Shown here piece by piece: positions 1-9,702 of a stretch of DNA of 64,000 nucleotides (position 1 is its first letter; each line of letters opens with the position of its first letter). The notes beneath the pieces are model-generated. The model was not told the origin of the DNA, made no database searches, and saw only the letters and a program-made list of their open reading frames with translations. The DNA is from Mesostigma viride. Taxonomy: Eukaryota > Streptophyta > Mesostigmatophyceae > Mesostigmatales > Mesostigmataceae. The stretch lies in NCBI GenBank assembly GCA_009746045.1, contig RPFO01001885.1, forward strand, positions 33,501 through 97,500. Reading direction: 5' to 3'. The position numbers and the translations under genes were made by a program.

Positions 1-1307
1 ATGGCCTTGGCCTCCAGCTTGCCACGATGCCCTTCCACACGATGCCAGGCTGGGCAGCCGAAAATGCGCATGTGCGACAGATCAGCGTGATGACCTGTCA
101 GCAAAAAGTGTGGCGTGGCATCACCAGGATTCGAGGAGCACGGCAGGCGGTTCAGATATAAATAGCACACTGGAGTGCCAATGCCCAGTATGCCTTCCCC
201 AGGCCGGCGTGTGTCAACATCGCTAGAGTCATGCCCATTGCCAGGCCCCAGAGCCGCTCCGCTACGCCGTTCTGCTCAGGGCAGTAAGGCGCGGAGAACT
301 CCTGGTGGACGCGGTGTTCAGCACACACCGCCCGCCAGGCTTGACCGGTGAAGACCGCGTCATTGTCGGTGCGCAGCACGACAGAGCCGGCGTAGAAGGG
401 GCGAATATCGCGGACGAGCAGCTCTGCAAACCGCCCCACCGCCTCGTCCTTGGTCTTGAGCGCAAACCCCCATCGCCACCGAGTGGCATCGTCAGTGATG
501 CCCAAGAAGTAGCGGGCTCCCCCCAGCGACTCGACGCTCATCGGGCCCAGCAGGTCGCCATGAAGCTTGGCGCGCGGCACAGTGGATCGCCGCTGCCCTG
601 GCGGAAATGGCTGGCGCTTGATGAAGCCAGCCGGGCAGGATGGGCAGCCAGGAGCAGTTGGACTCCTCGTCGTCAAGTTGGATGCAGGGATGGCAACCAG
701 CTTCTTGATGCGGTCGGCACCAGCATGGCCCAAACGCCAGTGCAGCAGCAGGTTAACCGGCCGCTCCACCGTCACAGCAGCCATCGCTGGCGCTGTCTTC
801 GCCGCAGGTAACACGTAGATGTTGTTCTGCATGGCGATCTTGTGATGCTTGTTATCCAGCACCACTGTCTCTTTGTGGAAATCCACCTTGTGACCTGCCT
901 TTGCGAGTTGCGCGACTGAAAGGAGTCGTGCATTCAGGCCAGGTACAAGCAGCGCTCCTTGCAAGCGCACGCTGTGGCCAGGAAGCTCCACAGCGATGGT
1001 GCCCTGGCCGGTAGCGTGCAGCTGTCCGCCGGAGCCAGCGATTGCCCTGCTGTGGGGGGTCAGAGACACAAAGTCAGAACGGCACGGGGACATGTGGCTG
1101 CTCGCAGCCGAGTCCAGCACCCAGGTGAGGTTGTCGCACGTATACTGCGTGAGAGCAGCAGCCTCCAGCGGCGTCGACGGCGACTCCTCGGCGATGGTGA
1201 CCATGCAGAAGCCAGGCGGCAGTTCAGCCGCCTCCTGAGTTGCGTTGGCAGCGGATCCAGCAGGTGCGTTGCGTCCCTTGTTCTGGTTCCCTCGGTTGCC
1301 GCCCTTG
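1..1307 (-). pseudogene. Copia-1 pol: protease and integrase, running off the left edge
   Basis: This is the protease-integrase part of a Ty1/copia polyprotein; the longest open stretch is 152-1204. In order it shows a protease active site written DSAASSHM (the usual form is DSGAS.HM), a GAG-pre-integrase zinc motif (HWRLGH followed by CPSC), and an integrase core with D in LHGDLLGP, D in RTDNDAVF and E in PEQNGVAER. A TGA at 152-154 interrupts it. Beyond the stop, bases 1-150 in another frame give typical Copia text after the integrase core (NRLP, LSHMRIFGCPAW, RGKLEAKA), so a one-base loss near 150-156 broke the frame. RT and RNase H would lie left of base 1. The family is clear; the copy is inactive as written. 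Confidence 0.9.
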
Positions 1308-2178
1308 CCCCCCTGTGCTGGTTGGGGTACCAGCGTGGGGCCTTCTCAGGATGCTCCTTCCAGCAGTCTTTGTCCTTGTGATTTGACAGGCCACAGTGAC
1401 TGCATTTCTTGGTCCCCCCGTTCCCCTTGCTGTTGGTGTGGTAGGCCTGGCCAGTGCCAGCACTCTCCTTTTTCACCACAGCACGTCCCCCCTTGAGCAG
1501 ATCCTCCGCCTCCATGAGTGCCCTCTTCACCACAGGTAGTGGGTCCTCCTCGTTGAACCGTACAGACACCAGCGCAGGGCGGTACTCGTCTGTCAGTGCT
1601 CCCAGTAGAATGGCAGCAAAATCACGGTCCTGGATGACTCCCCCTGCAGCCTGGTAGTCAGCACGTAGAAGCTCCGCCCTCCTCACAAGCTGTTGCATGG
1701 TCTCGTTAGGAAGCTTCTGTAGGCGGTGCAGCTTGCTCCTCAGCTCAAACCTGTGACTCTTGGTTAGCCTGGTTTGCTCATAGTTCTCCATGAGACACTG
1801 CCATGCTTGGCTACCAGTTTTGTTGGCCACAGTGGCCATTAGGCGTGCAGCTTCACCTGTTAGACAGGTGAGCAAAGCTGCCCACAGGGCCTTATCAGCC
1901 CTGTCATTCTCCTCAGTACCCAGCAGGACAGCATCCAAACTGAAAAGACTGACAACAGCCAAAAACAAATTCTTCCACTCCTCCCACTTGCTGTAATCAT
2001 CACCAGCTGCACCAACAAATTTCTTGCAGCTCTTGGCAACTGTTGAAACAAGAGAGGTGTAGTCAGGCTGTCTGGTAGCAGTTTGGGTGTCTTGATCCTC
2101 CATGGTTGATCTGGGTCTGGGTGTTGTCTCTGGGGTAGTCAGATGAATGTCTCTGCTCCTCAAATGCAGGGTAGGCAT
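1308..2178 (-). pseudogene. Copia-1 gag with CCHC zinc knuckle
   Basis: Gag of the same Copia element. The start is the ATG at 2178-2176, just inside the primer binding site. Residues of about 40-200 match the Copia gag fold (WEEWKNLF, LRSKLHRLQKL, LVRRAELLRADY). A zinc knuckle of form CX2CX4HX4C follows (CSHCGLSNHKDKDC). The gag frame leaves the pol frame in a run of six G (plus-strand C run 1308-1313). A -1 shift there joins gag to the protease frame, where the sequence becomes Gly/Asn/Lys rich. Either one G has been lost or misread, or the element uses -1 frameshifting. I infer an indel because most Copia elements have one continuous ORF. Confidence 0.88.
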
Positions 2179-2183
2179 CAAAC

Positions 2184-2194
2184 CTCCGATACCA
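2184..2194 (-). other. Copia-1 primer binding site
   Basis: On the minus strand this reads TGGTATCGGAG, close to the TGGTATCAGAGC primer binding site complementary to initiator tRNA-Met in many Copia elements. It directly abuts the inner LTR edge (…CA before TGG) and lies just upstream of gag, which fixes both the element's orientation and the LTR boundary at 2195. Confidence 0.85.
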
Positions 2195-2660
2195 TGTTGA
2201 AAGAACTAATGGGTTTGCCTTCTACAATGCTTGTGATTGGAACCCAAATGTGCCTGTCCTTGCAGGTACAGGCTATGGAGGATGGAAGCAAAGAGACAGA
2301 GACTCAGTTTGAGGCAGAATGATAGTGAGGAGTACCTTTGGCAAGGCTCCTCAGTTGTTTTATTAACTCGAGGAAAAAACACAGGCAGAAAACTGGAATG
2401 ACCTGATTGGCTGGCTAGGAATGTGCCTAGGAATATTCTCATGTAATACTCAGGCCACCAATCAGGTTAGGTCAGTGTACAGGCTACCAATCAGATCTAG
2501 ACAAGAATAAATCTTATCTTGTAACTGCTGTACAGCCTTATCTTGTAACTGATGTACAGTCTTAACTTGTAACTGCTGCACAGTAATCTAACTATTTAAT
2601 AAAAGATCTCTCTGTGTGTGATCTGATGATGATGAAGTAAATCTGGCGTGAACATATCAG
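2195..2660 (-). repeat. Copia-1 5' LTR (outer edge uncertain)
   Basis: The inner boundary is defined by plus-strand TGTTGAAAG starting at 2195 next to the primer binding site. The outer end is not fixed because no second LTR is in the window. On the minus strand an AT-rich TATA-like stretch sits near 2590-2605. Inside are three tandem units of about 24 bp containing CTTGTAACTG (about 2512-2582), possibly U3 repeats. Confidence 0.65.
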
Positions 2661-3069
2661 CGCCACATCTGACATGCACAGTGTACATGTCAATCAGTCA
2701 ACTGTCCTGTCATAGATTCTCATCTGACATGTCATAGGTCAGCTGACATAGACAGATTTGTCAGCTGCCTATAAGGATCCACTTGGCATAGGTACTAATC
2801 CCTGATTACTAAAACTGGCCACAACTTTCTCATTTGTAGGCCAAATCCATCGGGATAAAAAACAGTGGCTCCTGTACAAGAGCCTCTATCTATCTAGCCA
2901 GGTCAGGTGGGTACAAATACAAGGACCATGTCCTTGACACCATGCATCCACAGCCGCCGGGCACACGCCTCCCGATGTGGGGGGGCTCCCGTTTTGCGGC
3001 AGGGCGGTCACTTGTGACAACAAGCAAGGTGGAGTGCGGCTTCAAGGGAAAGCCAGGGCGGGGGTGATT
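2661..3069. other. No gene recognised
   Basis: Unassigned sequence with short repeats of TGACATG and GTCA between about 2680 and 2760. No coding region, LTR end or transposon terminus could be supported. Confidence 0.5.
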
Positions 3070-3300
3070 GGGCAACGTACTTCATGAAGGGCCTTGAACG
3101 GCGTGCCTCCGGGCATGTCAATTAGTGTCACATGTATGCTTCCACTTATTGTTTTAATGAAGATGCTGGTTTTTGTGGGAGCTACGTGGGACATGAATCG
3201 GGGTTCTTTGAACGGAGTTTCTTTTATACGTGAATGCGGGAACAAGAGGCCGCTGGATGAGCGGCTTATAGGTCGCAGTGTTTACTCGTAGCTGTTTGGC
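3070..3300 (+). repeat. A+B repeat: candidate complete LTR-like unit
   Basis: Segment A (3070-3197) recurs almost exactly at 3650-3777. The following segment B (from 3198, containing GAACGGAGTTTCTTTT) is a diverged relative of the 255-bp repeats at 26684 and 28068. The whole A+B unit aligns with 27943-28322. One locus is A-B…A and the other B…A-B, as expected for a terminal repeat made of A followed by B that is truncated at one end in each copy. Confidence 0.6.
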
Positions 3301-3649
3301 TAGAGCTTTTGTGATTAGTAGATGCAATATAGTGCATGGTTGAAAAATGAATTAAATAAAATGTGCGTTCCGCGCTTGGGTTGATTATACCCGGGCGGAA
3401 CGGGGCGTGAGGTGCAGTGCCCCTGAAAAGAACAACCTACGCATTATTTAATACTAGCCGTGCAGATTCGGGATATTCTACCCCCGGTCTGTACGGTTAG
3501 CGTCTTACTAGCATCCACTAAACATAAGGGTTTAATGACGTCAGTTAGCTAGGGATAAGGGAGGTTTTGCGACTAAAAGCCGCTCTGGCTGGTTTTGTCG
3601 GCCTCTTTCTTTGCTCCCCACCCACCCACCCTTGTCTTGGTTGCCTCTA
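3301..3649. other. Spacer between the two A repeats
   Basis: No ORF with recognisable content. It may be the internal part of a small non-autonomous element bounded by the A repeats. No primer binding site or polypurine tract could be pinned down. Confidence 0.4.
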
Positions 3650-3777
3650 GGGCAACGTACTTCATGAAGGGCCTTGAACGGCGTGCCTCCGGGCATGTCA
3701 ATTAGTGTCACATGTATGCTTCCACTTATTGTTTTAATGAAGATGCTGGTTTTTGTGGGAGCTACGTGGGACATGAA
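3650..3777 (+). repeat. A repeat, second copy
   Basis: A 128-bp near-identical direct copy of 3070-3197, offset by 580 bp. It is followed by unrelated AT-rich sequence instead of segment B, so it looks like a truncated terminal repeat. Confidence 0.75.
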
Positions 3778-4029
3778 GATTAGTTAATCTAGCTATATAA
3801 CACGGCATGTCATGAGGCAAATGACATCCGGATTAGTGCCCCTTGGTCTGAGAGAGTCGTCAACACTCGTTTCATTAATCATCAAACCAAAGAGAGAGAG
3901 TCCATCGTCCACAGACCAATTTCACCTAGCTGCGCTACCAAGCTGGCAAGTTGGTGTGCAGGCGCGCCGACATGCGCGCCGATCTTCCAGATATACTGCC
4001 GTCAAGCCCCAATAGGTTCTGTCTGACGT
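3778..4029 (-). repeat. Diverged fragment matching the 9.77-9.87 kb LTR region in inverse orientation
   Basis: About 3860-3995 aligns, at roughly three quarters identity by eye, with the reverse complement of 9765-9875. Shared text includes GACCAATTTCACCTA, CCAAGCTGGCAAGT and GCGCCGACATG. It is probably a piece of the same Gypsy LTR family on the other strand. Confidence 0.55.
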
Positions 4030-4290
4030 CTAGGGCCGGTCCGGCCCCTAGAAGATCTCGTACTTCTGGCTAGGCCCAAAATAACTGGTCCGGAACATAC
4101 AAAGTACCAAATAAACACACGCAAGTCCCGAACTTAGGACAAATTCCCAAATAAGTCCCGAACTGAGTCCTATAGTCCGGCGGACTATGAAAGCGAGCTA
4201 TCGAAAGTCCCAGACGAATAACAAATGACTTTCGACTTATTTATTGAAGGCATTGTTACGCCCATACAAAGGTCTGGGCCGTAACACATA
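4030..4290 (-). repeat. Gypsy-type LTR fragment, inverted relative to 5.87-6.06 kb
   Basis: This stretch aligns with the reverse complement of 5860-6060 (GGCCCCTAGAAGATC, TAGGCCCAAAATAACT, ATTCCCAAAT, GTCC…GGACTATGA, then GTTRCGCCC). A motif TGTTACG…CGTAACA near 4254-4286 resembles the start of the Gypsy LTR at 51673. I read it as a decayed LTR fragment on the minus strand. Confidence 0.55.
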
Positions 4291-5480
4291 GGCAGCAACC
4301 ATATCAAAGACAAATCAGAATATCAAAGACAAATCAGCCCCCTTCCATGTATAGTACTTAATTAGCTCAGCCTGCTTCAACACATCTGAATGTAACAAGG
4401 GCAATGAATCCTGGGTTTCCCATTAGGCAGCAACAGCATCTGCGCACTTCACATACCTGGGCTCCCCCCTGGTTTCTTCGTGCCTCCCAGCCCCAGATCA
4501 GAACACGCCATCATTGATAAACGTACATGGTGCATTATAATCTGGCCAAGGAAAGAGGTTGAAATACTTACCAACAGTCCGCTAAAGTGGAGCCCCAGCA
4601 GCGTGTTGTATGGCCTGTTAAATTAAGCTGGATAAGCTCCAGGGTTGCACATCAACACACCTATATGTGCTGACTGTTGAATACAGGACATGTACCTTCT
4701 GTTTGTTGCCTTCAGGCTCAGCTTCCTACGCCATGAATTACACTTGGAAGAATGAACAGGCGCACATCACGCTGTTTGCATGGGGAGGCTGGCCATGGCT
4801 TACGTCTCCCTCTCGAGCAGCGATGCTTGATGAGGCGTCCGGCGTAACATGAACGAGGCGCTATCACGAGCCTCGGGGAAAGAGACAGGCAGAAAATCTG
4901 GAAGGGGAACGGGGCTGGCTTCACCCTACCTTGGATCCGGATGCCGAAAAAGCAGGTTCCACTGTACAGCGTCGACTCAACCAGTGCAATGCGTATTCAT
5001 GCTTCATTTCGCAACGATCGCAGGCGATATTCAGTGATGAGCGCAGGTCTACACTACAGAGCCAGCAAAAAATCAGGCTGGGCTTCGCTCTAGAAGTTGT
5101 TGAAGCGCCCTGCGCAAATGGGATGACAGAAATGAAAGAAACGAGGGAGTGGAATATTTTTACGTGCGTTGCCATGATCAGCCCCGCACGCACCCTCCTG
5201 GCAGTTCCAACTGCTGCGGCAACGAGGCATTTACAATGGCAGTCGTTTTAACAAAAAGTTTTTCGGTAAAAAATTTTTGAATTAGTCATAGAATCGTGCG
5301 AGCGGCTTACCTCGAACTACACTGTCGCCGTTTTCGATAAGTTTCTGGTGTGACTTTTTGGGGGTCCACTGCAAAATGCAGCGGACCTGACCCGACCTCG
5401 CGAAAATGCCCGCCCTTTTTCTGTTTTCCTGAAAAAATGGGCCGATTTCTTTAGGATAAAAAAATATCTACGTGAAGTAG
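4291..5480. other. No gene recognised
   Basis: Open frames here are short, overlap on both strands and show no family resemblance. No element terminus was found. Confidence 0.5.
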
Positions 5481-6060
5481 ATGAGTTATGAAGGCTCAAA
5501 ATGAATTCGATGTCCGTAATGTGTTCTCAGGATGGTCGCTAGGATTTTCACGGCCGCCATGGGTGCTGCGTGACTTTTTGCCTCGTTGTCACCTTCCCGC
5601 CCACCAGATTTTCGGGATCTCGCGCCAATTTGGTGACGGAGTAAGATGGTCGTTTTTGGCGGGGCTCGGACTTGAGGCACCAGTTTGCATGGGAGACTAT
5701 ATAAAAGGCCTCTCCCGGAGCCTGAGGGGTTTTAGGGGCATACCCAGGACCCGTTCACCATGTGCACAAACCCGCAAGCTCCTAAACTGACTACCCTTGA
5801 GAAGGCGAAGTGGGCTCAGGTCATAGATGACAACTAGCCCCCTGCGGGCCCGACCCTTGGAACGGGCGCAACAATGGAATAAATTATGTATTTTGGCTTG
5901 TTGTCATAGTCCGTAGGACTTTGGGACTCATTTCGGGGCTTAATTTGGGAATTGTCCCTTGGTCAGGACTTTTGTATGGAATTATGATAGTTTGTGTGAT
6001 TCGGACTAGTTATTTTGGGCCTAGGTTGATGTATGCGATCTTCTAGGGGCCGGTGCAGTC
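5481..6060 (+). repeat. LTR-like fragment with TATA box and poly(A) signal
   Basis: A TATA motif (TATATAAAAGG) lies near 5698-5708 and AATAAA near 5879, followed by the region that matches the inverted fragment at 4030-4290. This TATA-then-poly(A) order is what the U3-R part of an LTR shows. Sequence near 6048-6085 (CGCCGCG…GCGTACTTTA) also matches the Gypsy LTR near 51810-51835. Confidence 0.5.
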
Positions 6061-6101
6061 GCGCCGCGCTGCGTACTTTATAGCTGCATGGTTGAGATCT
6101 A

Positions 6102-6246
6102 GTTGTACAAGCTAGTGCTTATACTTGCGCAAACCTTTTTGCTAAGGTTAACGCATATTCTTACATCCTGCGCAGGATGTAAGAATATGCGTTAACCTTA
6201 GCAAAAAGGTTTGCGCATAAAAAGTATAAGCACTAGCTTGTACAAC
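6102..6246. repeat. Long palindrome centred at 6171/6172
   Basis: The left arm 6102-6171 and right arm 6172-6246 are reverse complements apart from one 5-nt gap (TTTAT is missing on the left). The centre is CATCCTGC|GCAGGATG with no loop. One arm recurs at 7196-7244, where it is split by pB-1 and resumes at 8956, so this is a repeat unit and not a unique hairpin. Confidence 0.85.
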
Positions 6247-7195
6247 TTAGAACCGGCGCGGCGCGGAAGTCACGGGTTCGAAACCTCGTGGGGCCAGTGC
6301 CGAGTAGGGATTATTTGGGAGGATCCGCCGGGGCACCGGTCGGACCTAATTAATCGCCTAGCGAGGTAGATATCGGACCTTCCCGGGATTAATATCGAAT
6401 CAGTAATTCGATATCGAATTAGTAATTCGATGCGGAAGTAAACCCTAGAAAGGGAGCCGCTTCATAAGTTAAAGCGCAATGTGTAGGGATAGATAGATTC
6501 CAATGCGCGCGGATAGATTCATCATGAGAATGGTTGGAAAGGAGCTTGGTTAAAAATATAGGCTTACAGCACTCGTGCACGTGAGTGCTTAGACACGAGT
6601 TTGCCAAATCAAGGCAACACACGTGAGACGGGCTAGCAAGAGATCTAACCAGTTGGCACTGGCCTATTCTTTATATACTTGTGCACTGTGCTTTGCTAGG
6701 CCTGAGCAGCCTCGTAGGCCTGCTCAGTATTAACACCCCCGTTACAGTATTAACAACCTGTACAGCGTCCAGATCCTATACAGTAGGTCTGCCATACAGG
6801 CACAGTGACCACAGTGTACAGTCCACAATGATTATTGCGTCTGCACCCAATAGTCCAGGACTAAGCCTGCGGTACCAACAGACCACAGGTTAAGGTTCCT
6901 ATTTCCTGCGTACGACGTATGAATCCAATACCGTCGTAGGTTCAGCACCTAATTCCTGTCAGCCCAGGAATTACTGTCGACCCCATATGCCGTCGGCACA
7001 TATTCACGCACGACTTAGAAGAATAGCCGGCTCGCGCTCGCGCGCGACCGGGAAGTCGGAACACCATAACTTTCTTGATACTTGTCGGAATGAACTCGTT
7101 CCGGTGCCGCTGGAATCGCAGAGATATGCCGAATCAGGATCACGCCAATGCGCTTGGCGTTAACTTCATATTCCGCCCCAACGCGCAAAGGTTTT
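6247..7195. other. No gene recognised; isolated T-arm-like motif
   Basis: GGGTTCGAAACC at about 6279-6290 resembles a tRNA TPsiC arm / B box, but the T stem is imperfect and no D or anticodon arm can be folded upstream. The rest (short ORFs, ATTCGATATCGAAT repeats near 6400-6430) has no assignable function. Confidence 0.45.
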
Positions 7196-7244
7196 AAGTT
7201 GTACAAGCTAGTGCTTACTTTTTATGCGCAAACCTTTTTGCTAA
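7196..7244 (+). repeat. Half copy of the 6102-6246 palindrome arm
   Basis: It matches the arm from GTTGTACAAGC to TTTTTGCTAA. The match resumes at 8956 with CTAAGGTTAACG, so pB-1 sits inside this copy and CTAA is duplicated on both sides. Confidence 0.85.
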
Positions 7245-8955
7245 CCCCTAAATGGGCGGAAATGCTGCCGATAAATCGGCAGTAACTCACCTATTTTGTA
7301 AACCAGCCCCTGTACAACCTAGCAATATCCAATGGCTGTCCTTGGGGGGCAAGCATGTCCATGAGTTGCCCTAAGCCATGATATATCACAACCTCACATA
7401 TATTCATCGTAGGCCATGCATGTACTATAACTGCCGTCAAAGTCAGGGGGGTCAAGACGAGCGTTTTCATTTTTGGTAGAATGTGCATTTTGAATTATGT
7501 TGTAAGAGCTAGGCACCTACCACTTGATGATAAACAATTAGTTGCTGAACAGTTTGAGCCATTGGGGTCATCATTTGGGTGGGTATACCAGCAGTTACAC
7601 CCAGTACAGCCCATAGGGGTACCGTTGGTAAAAAGCAACCAAGGGCCAAGGGGGTAGGAGTGGGCATACTACCTACTAATACCTACTAATATGGCCCCCA
7701 ACCATGCCAAACAATACATTTCCCTTCCACAATGATGGGGAAACATAACTGCATCATCACACTGCCCTTACATGGCACCTATGTGCAGGTGCCACCTTGT
7801 CCATGCACGTAGGTAACGTGGTACGGATACCCTACGCAAGGCATGCATTCTAGGAGGCAGCCACCAACAAACTAGTGATTTTAAGCCTATTTCAGCCTGC
7901 CCTAGCATTAGGATAAACTAGGCCTAAGCTGCTATAGCTTTCCAGGTGATGGCCAGCACACCTGGTGGCACATGCTGACAATGGGAAGCTTCTACTCACC
8001 GGTTACATGCTTGATGATGCCACAGAGACCAGCCAACTGCCTCACACTCATGCAATATGTGTGTGGGAAATGTATAACAAACATATATGGAGGTATTCAA
8101 ACCCATACAGCCTCTAAAACTTATCACCATCACCCTGTGGCAGGTCAACTGACTGAGGGAAGCATCTAAGAAGGGTGTTTTAGAAAGGGGCCAGGCCAGG
8201 GTCAAGAAAGAGCATGAATAATGCAAAAAGAATGTGATACACAAGCTAGAACGTATATATAAACGTAAAACATCGATAGGAAAACGATGCTTAAGCTTTA
8301 CCAGGCATGGATGGCGTTACCTTGGCCCAGGCGGTGGCCGCAAAATGGCGCATTTCGGCACACCAAAGTTGTGCAGCATGGTCGCTGGATTCGGCGATTT
8401 CTGGCCACCCTTGCACGTTTACGACTAATATGTATCATAAAAAGTACAAAGAAACCGATGTATCCTTTAAAATACGCCGGAAAGGTATTGCTGTCAACGT
8501 TTCTATCGTCCGGCCTGATCGCAGTTTTTTCCAGCAAGAACGCTGCCGACACCTATCAAATGGCATTCCCGCGAACCAAAAATTGGCCTGTATGATCTTT
8601 AGGACGTATAAAATCAATATCCCAAGTTTGGCCAGAAAATTCGAACGCAAACGTAAATGCCATGCGTGGGCGCAAGCCGCCATGGCCAGGTCGTCGTTTT
8701 CCGGAATGCACGTTGTACGTGAAAAAGTACCCTGACCCCTTGTACTTTGACGGTCTGGAACACCTGTTAAACTTGGTCAAAATATAGCAAACCCTAGTAT
8801 CATGTTCTGGAGAAACTTATAAACTTTCATTCTTCTCAGCTAAACGTTTCCTAATTCCCAATAGTATTCTCGCAAACTGGTCCCCCGAGTAGGTGCCGAC
8901 AAATCGGCTGTAAGTCACTTTTTGGCGGAAAATCGGCAGCAAGACCATTTAGGGG
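7245..8955 (+). mobile_element. piggyBac-like element pB-1, probably non-autonomous
   Basis: This 1,711-bp element starts CCCCTAAATGG and ends CCATTTAGGGG, flanked by CTAA on both sides; the intact target is preserved at 6136-6165. Terminal CCC and a TTAA-like 4-bp target point to the piggyBac superfamily. Subterminal palindromes of form CNGCCGA-TCGGCNG lie at both ends (about 7264-7281 and 8896-8915), plausible transposase sites. A transposase of normal size would not fit. The most protein-like frame is on the minus strand at about 8556-8780 (aromatic and charged, ending at a TGA). A 142-codon frame at 8307-8735 is also kept in pB-2. Neither was recognised. Confidence 0.75.
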
Positions 8956-8959
8956 CTAA

Positions 8960-9290
8960 GGTTAACGGATCTTGCTTGTACTCATACTACACCCCCCGCG
9001 TTTAAGATTCTCAGGTTTAAGATCATGAGACTCTGGATTTTGAAATTTCAGGTTTAAGATCGCAGGGCTGGTTTTGGGCAAAAAGATCTTAAAGTTGGTA
9101 CAAAGTTTCGGCCAGTGCCCAGTGTACTCAGGTATGCCGCATCAGGTTTAAGATCGCCTACAGCTCTCAACTTTAAGATCATCAGCCCTGGATTTGATTT
9201 TAGGTTTAAATCGCAGCCCTGGGTCGGCCGGACCCCAACTGAATCTTAAACGGGGGGGGGGGGGGGGGGTAGTGTGACCCGCTAGCTTCG
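8960..9290. repeat. Dispersed AGGTTTAAGATC motifs and a G tract
   Basis: About seven variants of AGGTTTAAGATC or CTTTAAGATC occur between 9000 and 9215, in both phases of a loose 30-60 bp spacing. They are followed by a run of about 18 G near 9250-9268. No coding signal. Confidence 0.55.
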
Positions 9291-9329
9291 CCCAGCCAAA
9301 AAAAGCACTTTGGGGCGGTAGAGGGCCTG

Positions 9330-9520
9330 CCCGCTGGTAGAGGGGAACAGTACAGTGCTCGCTTCGCTCGCGGCCCGCTGGTTAGTACGGTGCTCGCTTC
9401 GCTCGCGGCCCGCTGAACAGTACGGTGCTCGCTCCCCTCGCGGCCCGCTGAACATAACGGTGCTCGCTCCGCTCGCGGCCCGCTGAACATAACGGTGCTC
9501 GCTTCGCTCGCTCGCGCTTT
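9330..9520. repeat. Tandem repeat of about 36 bp
   Basis: Five imperfect units carry GTGCTCGCTTCGCTCGCGG followed by CCCGCTG. The inner GCTCGCTNCGCTCGC is palindrome-like. The open frame across it (Arg/Ala/Ser rich) is a by-product of the repeat. Confidence 0.8.
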
Positions 9521-9647
9521 GCGCGGGTTGGCGGTCAGTCGGTCCCCTTCTTTCTTATTGGCGTTCAGTGCTTCCCAGGCTTTTTGGATTGGCGGGGAAG
9601 TCGCGATGCCCTGGATAGTGTCGGATGGCGTGACATTGCCAAATTAG

Positions 9648-9702
9648 TATATATATAGGATATATATAGTATATATATAGGATATATATACTATATATAG
9701 GA
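9648..9702. repeat. AT microsatellite (TATATAGGA variants)
   Basis: About 55 bp of alternating TATATA and GGATATATA, directly left of the Gypsy-like LTR fragment at 9703. Confidence 0.8.

Noticed and set aside
305-1381. Plus-strand ORFs opposite the Copia-1 pol
   Set aside because: Antisense shadows; only the minus strand has protease and integrase motifs.
6276-6305. Possible tRNA gene from the GGGTTCGAAACC motif
   Set aside because: The T stem is mismatched and no D arm, anticodon arm or acceptor stem pairs upstream.
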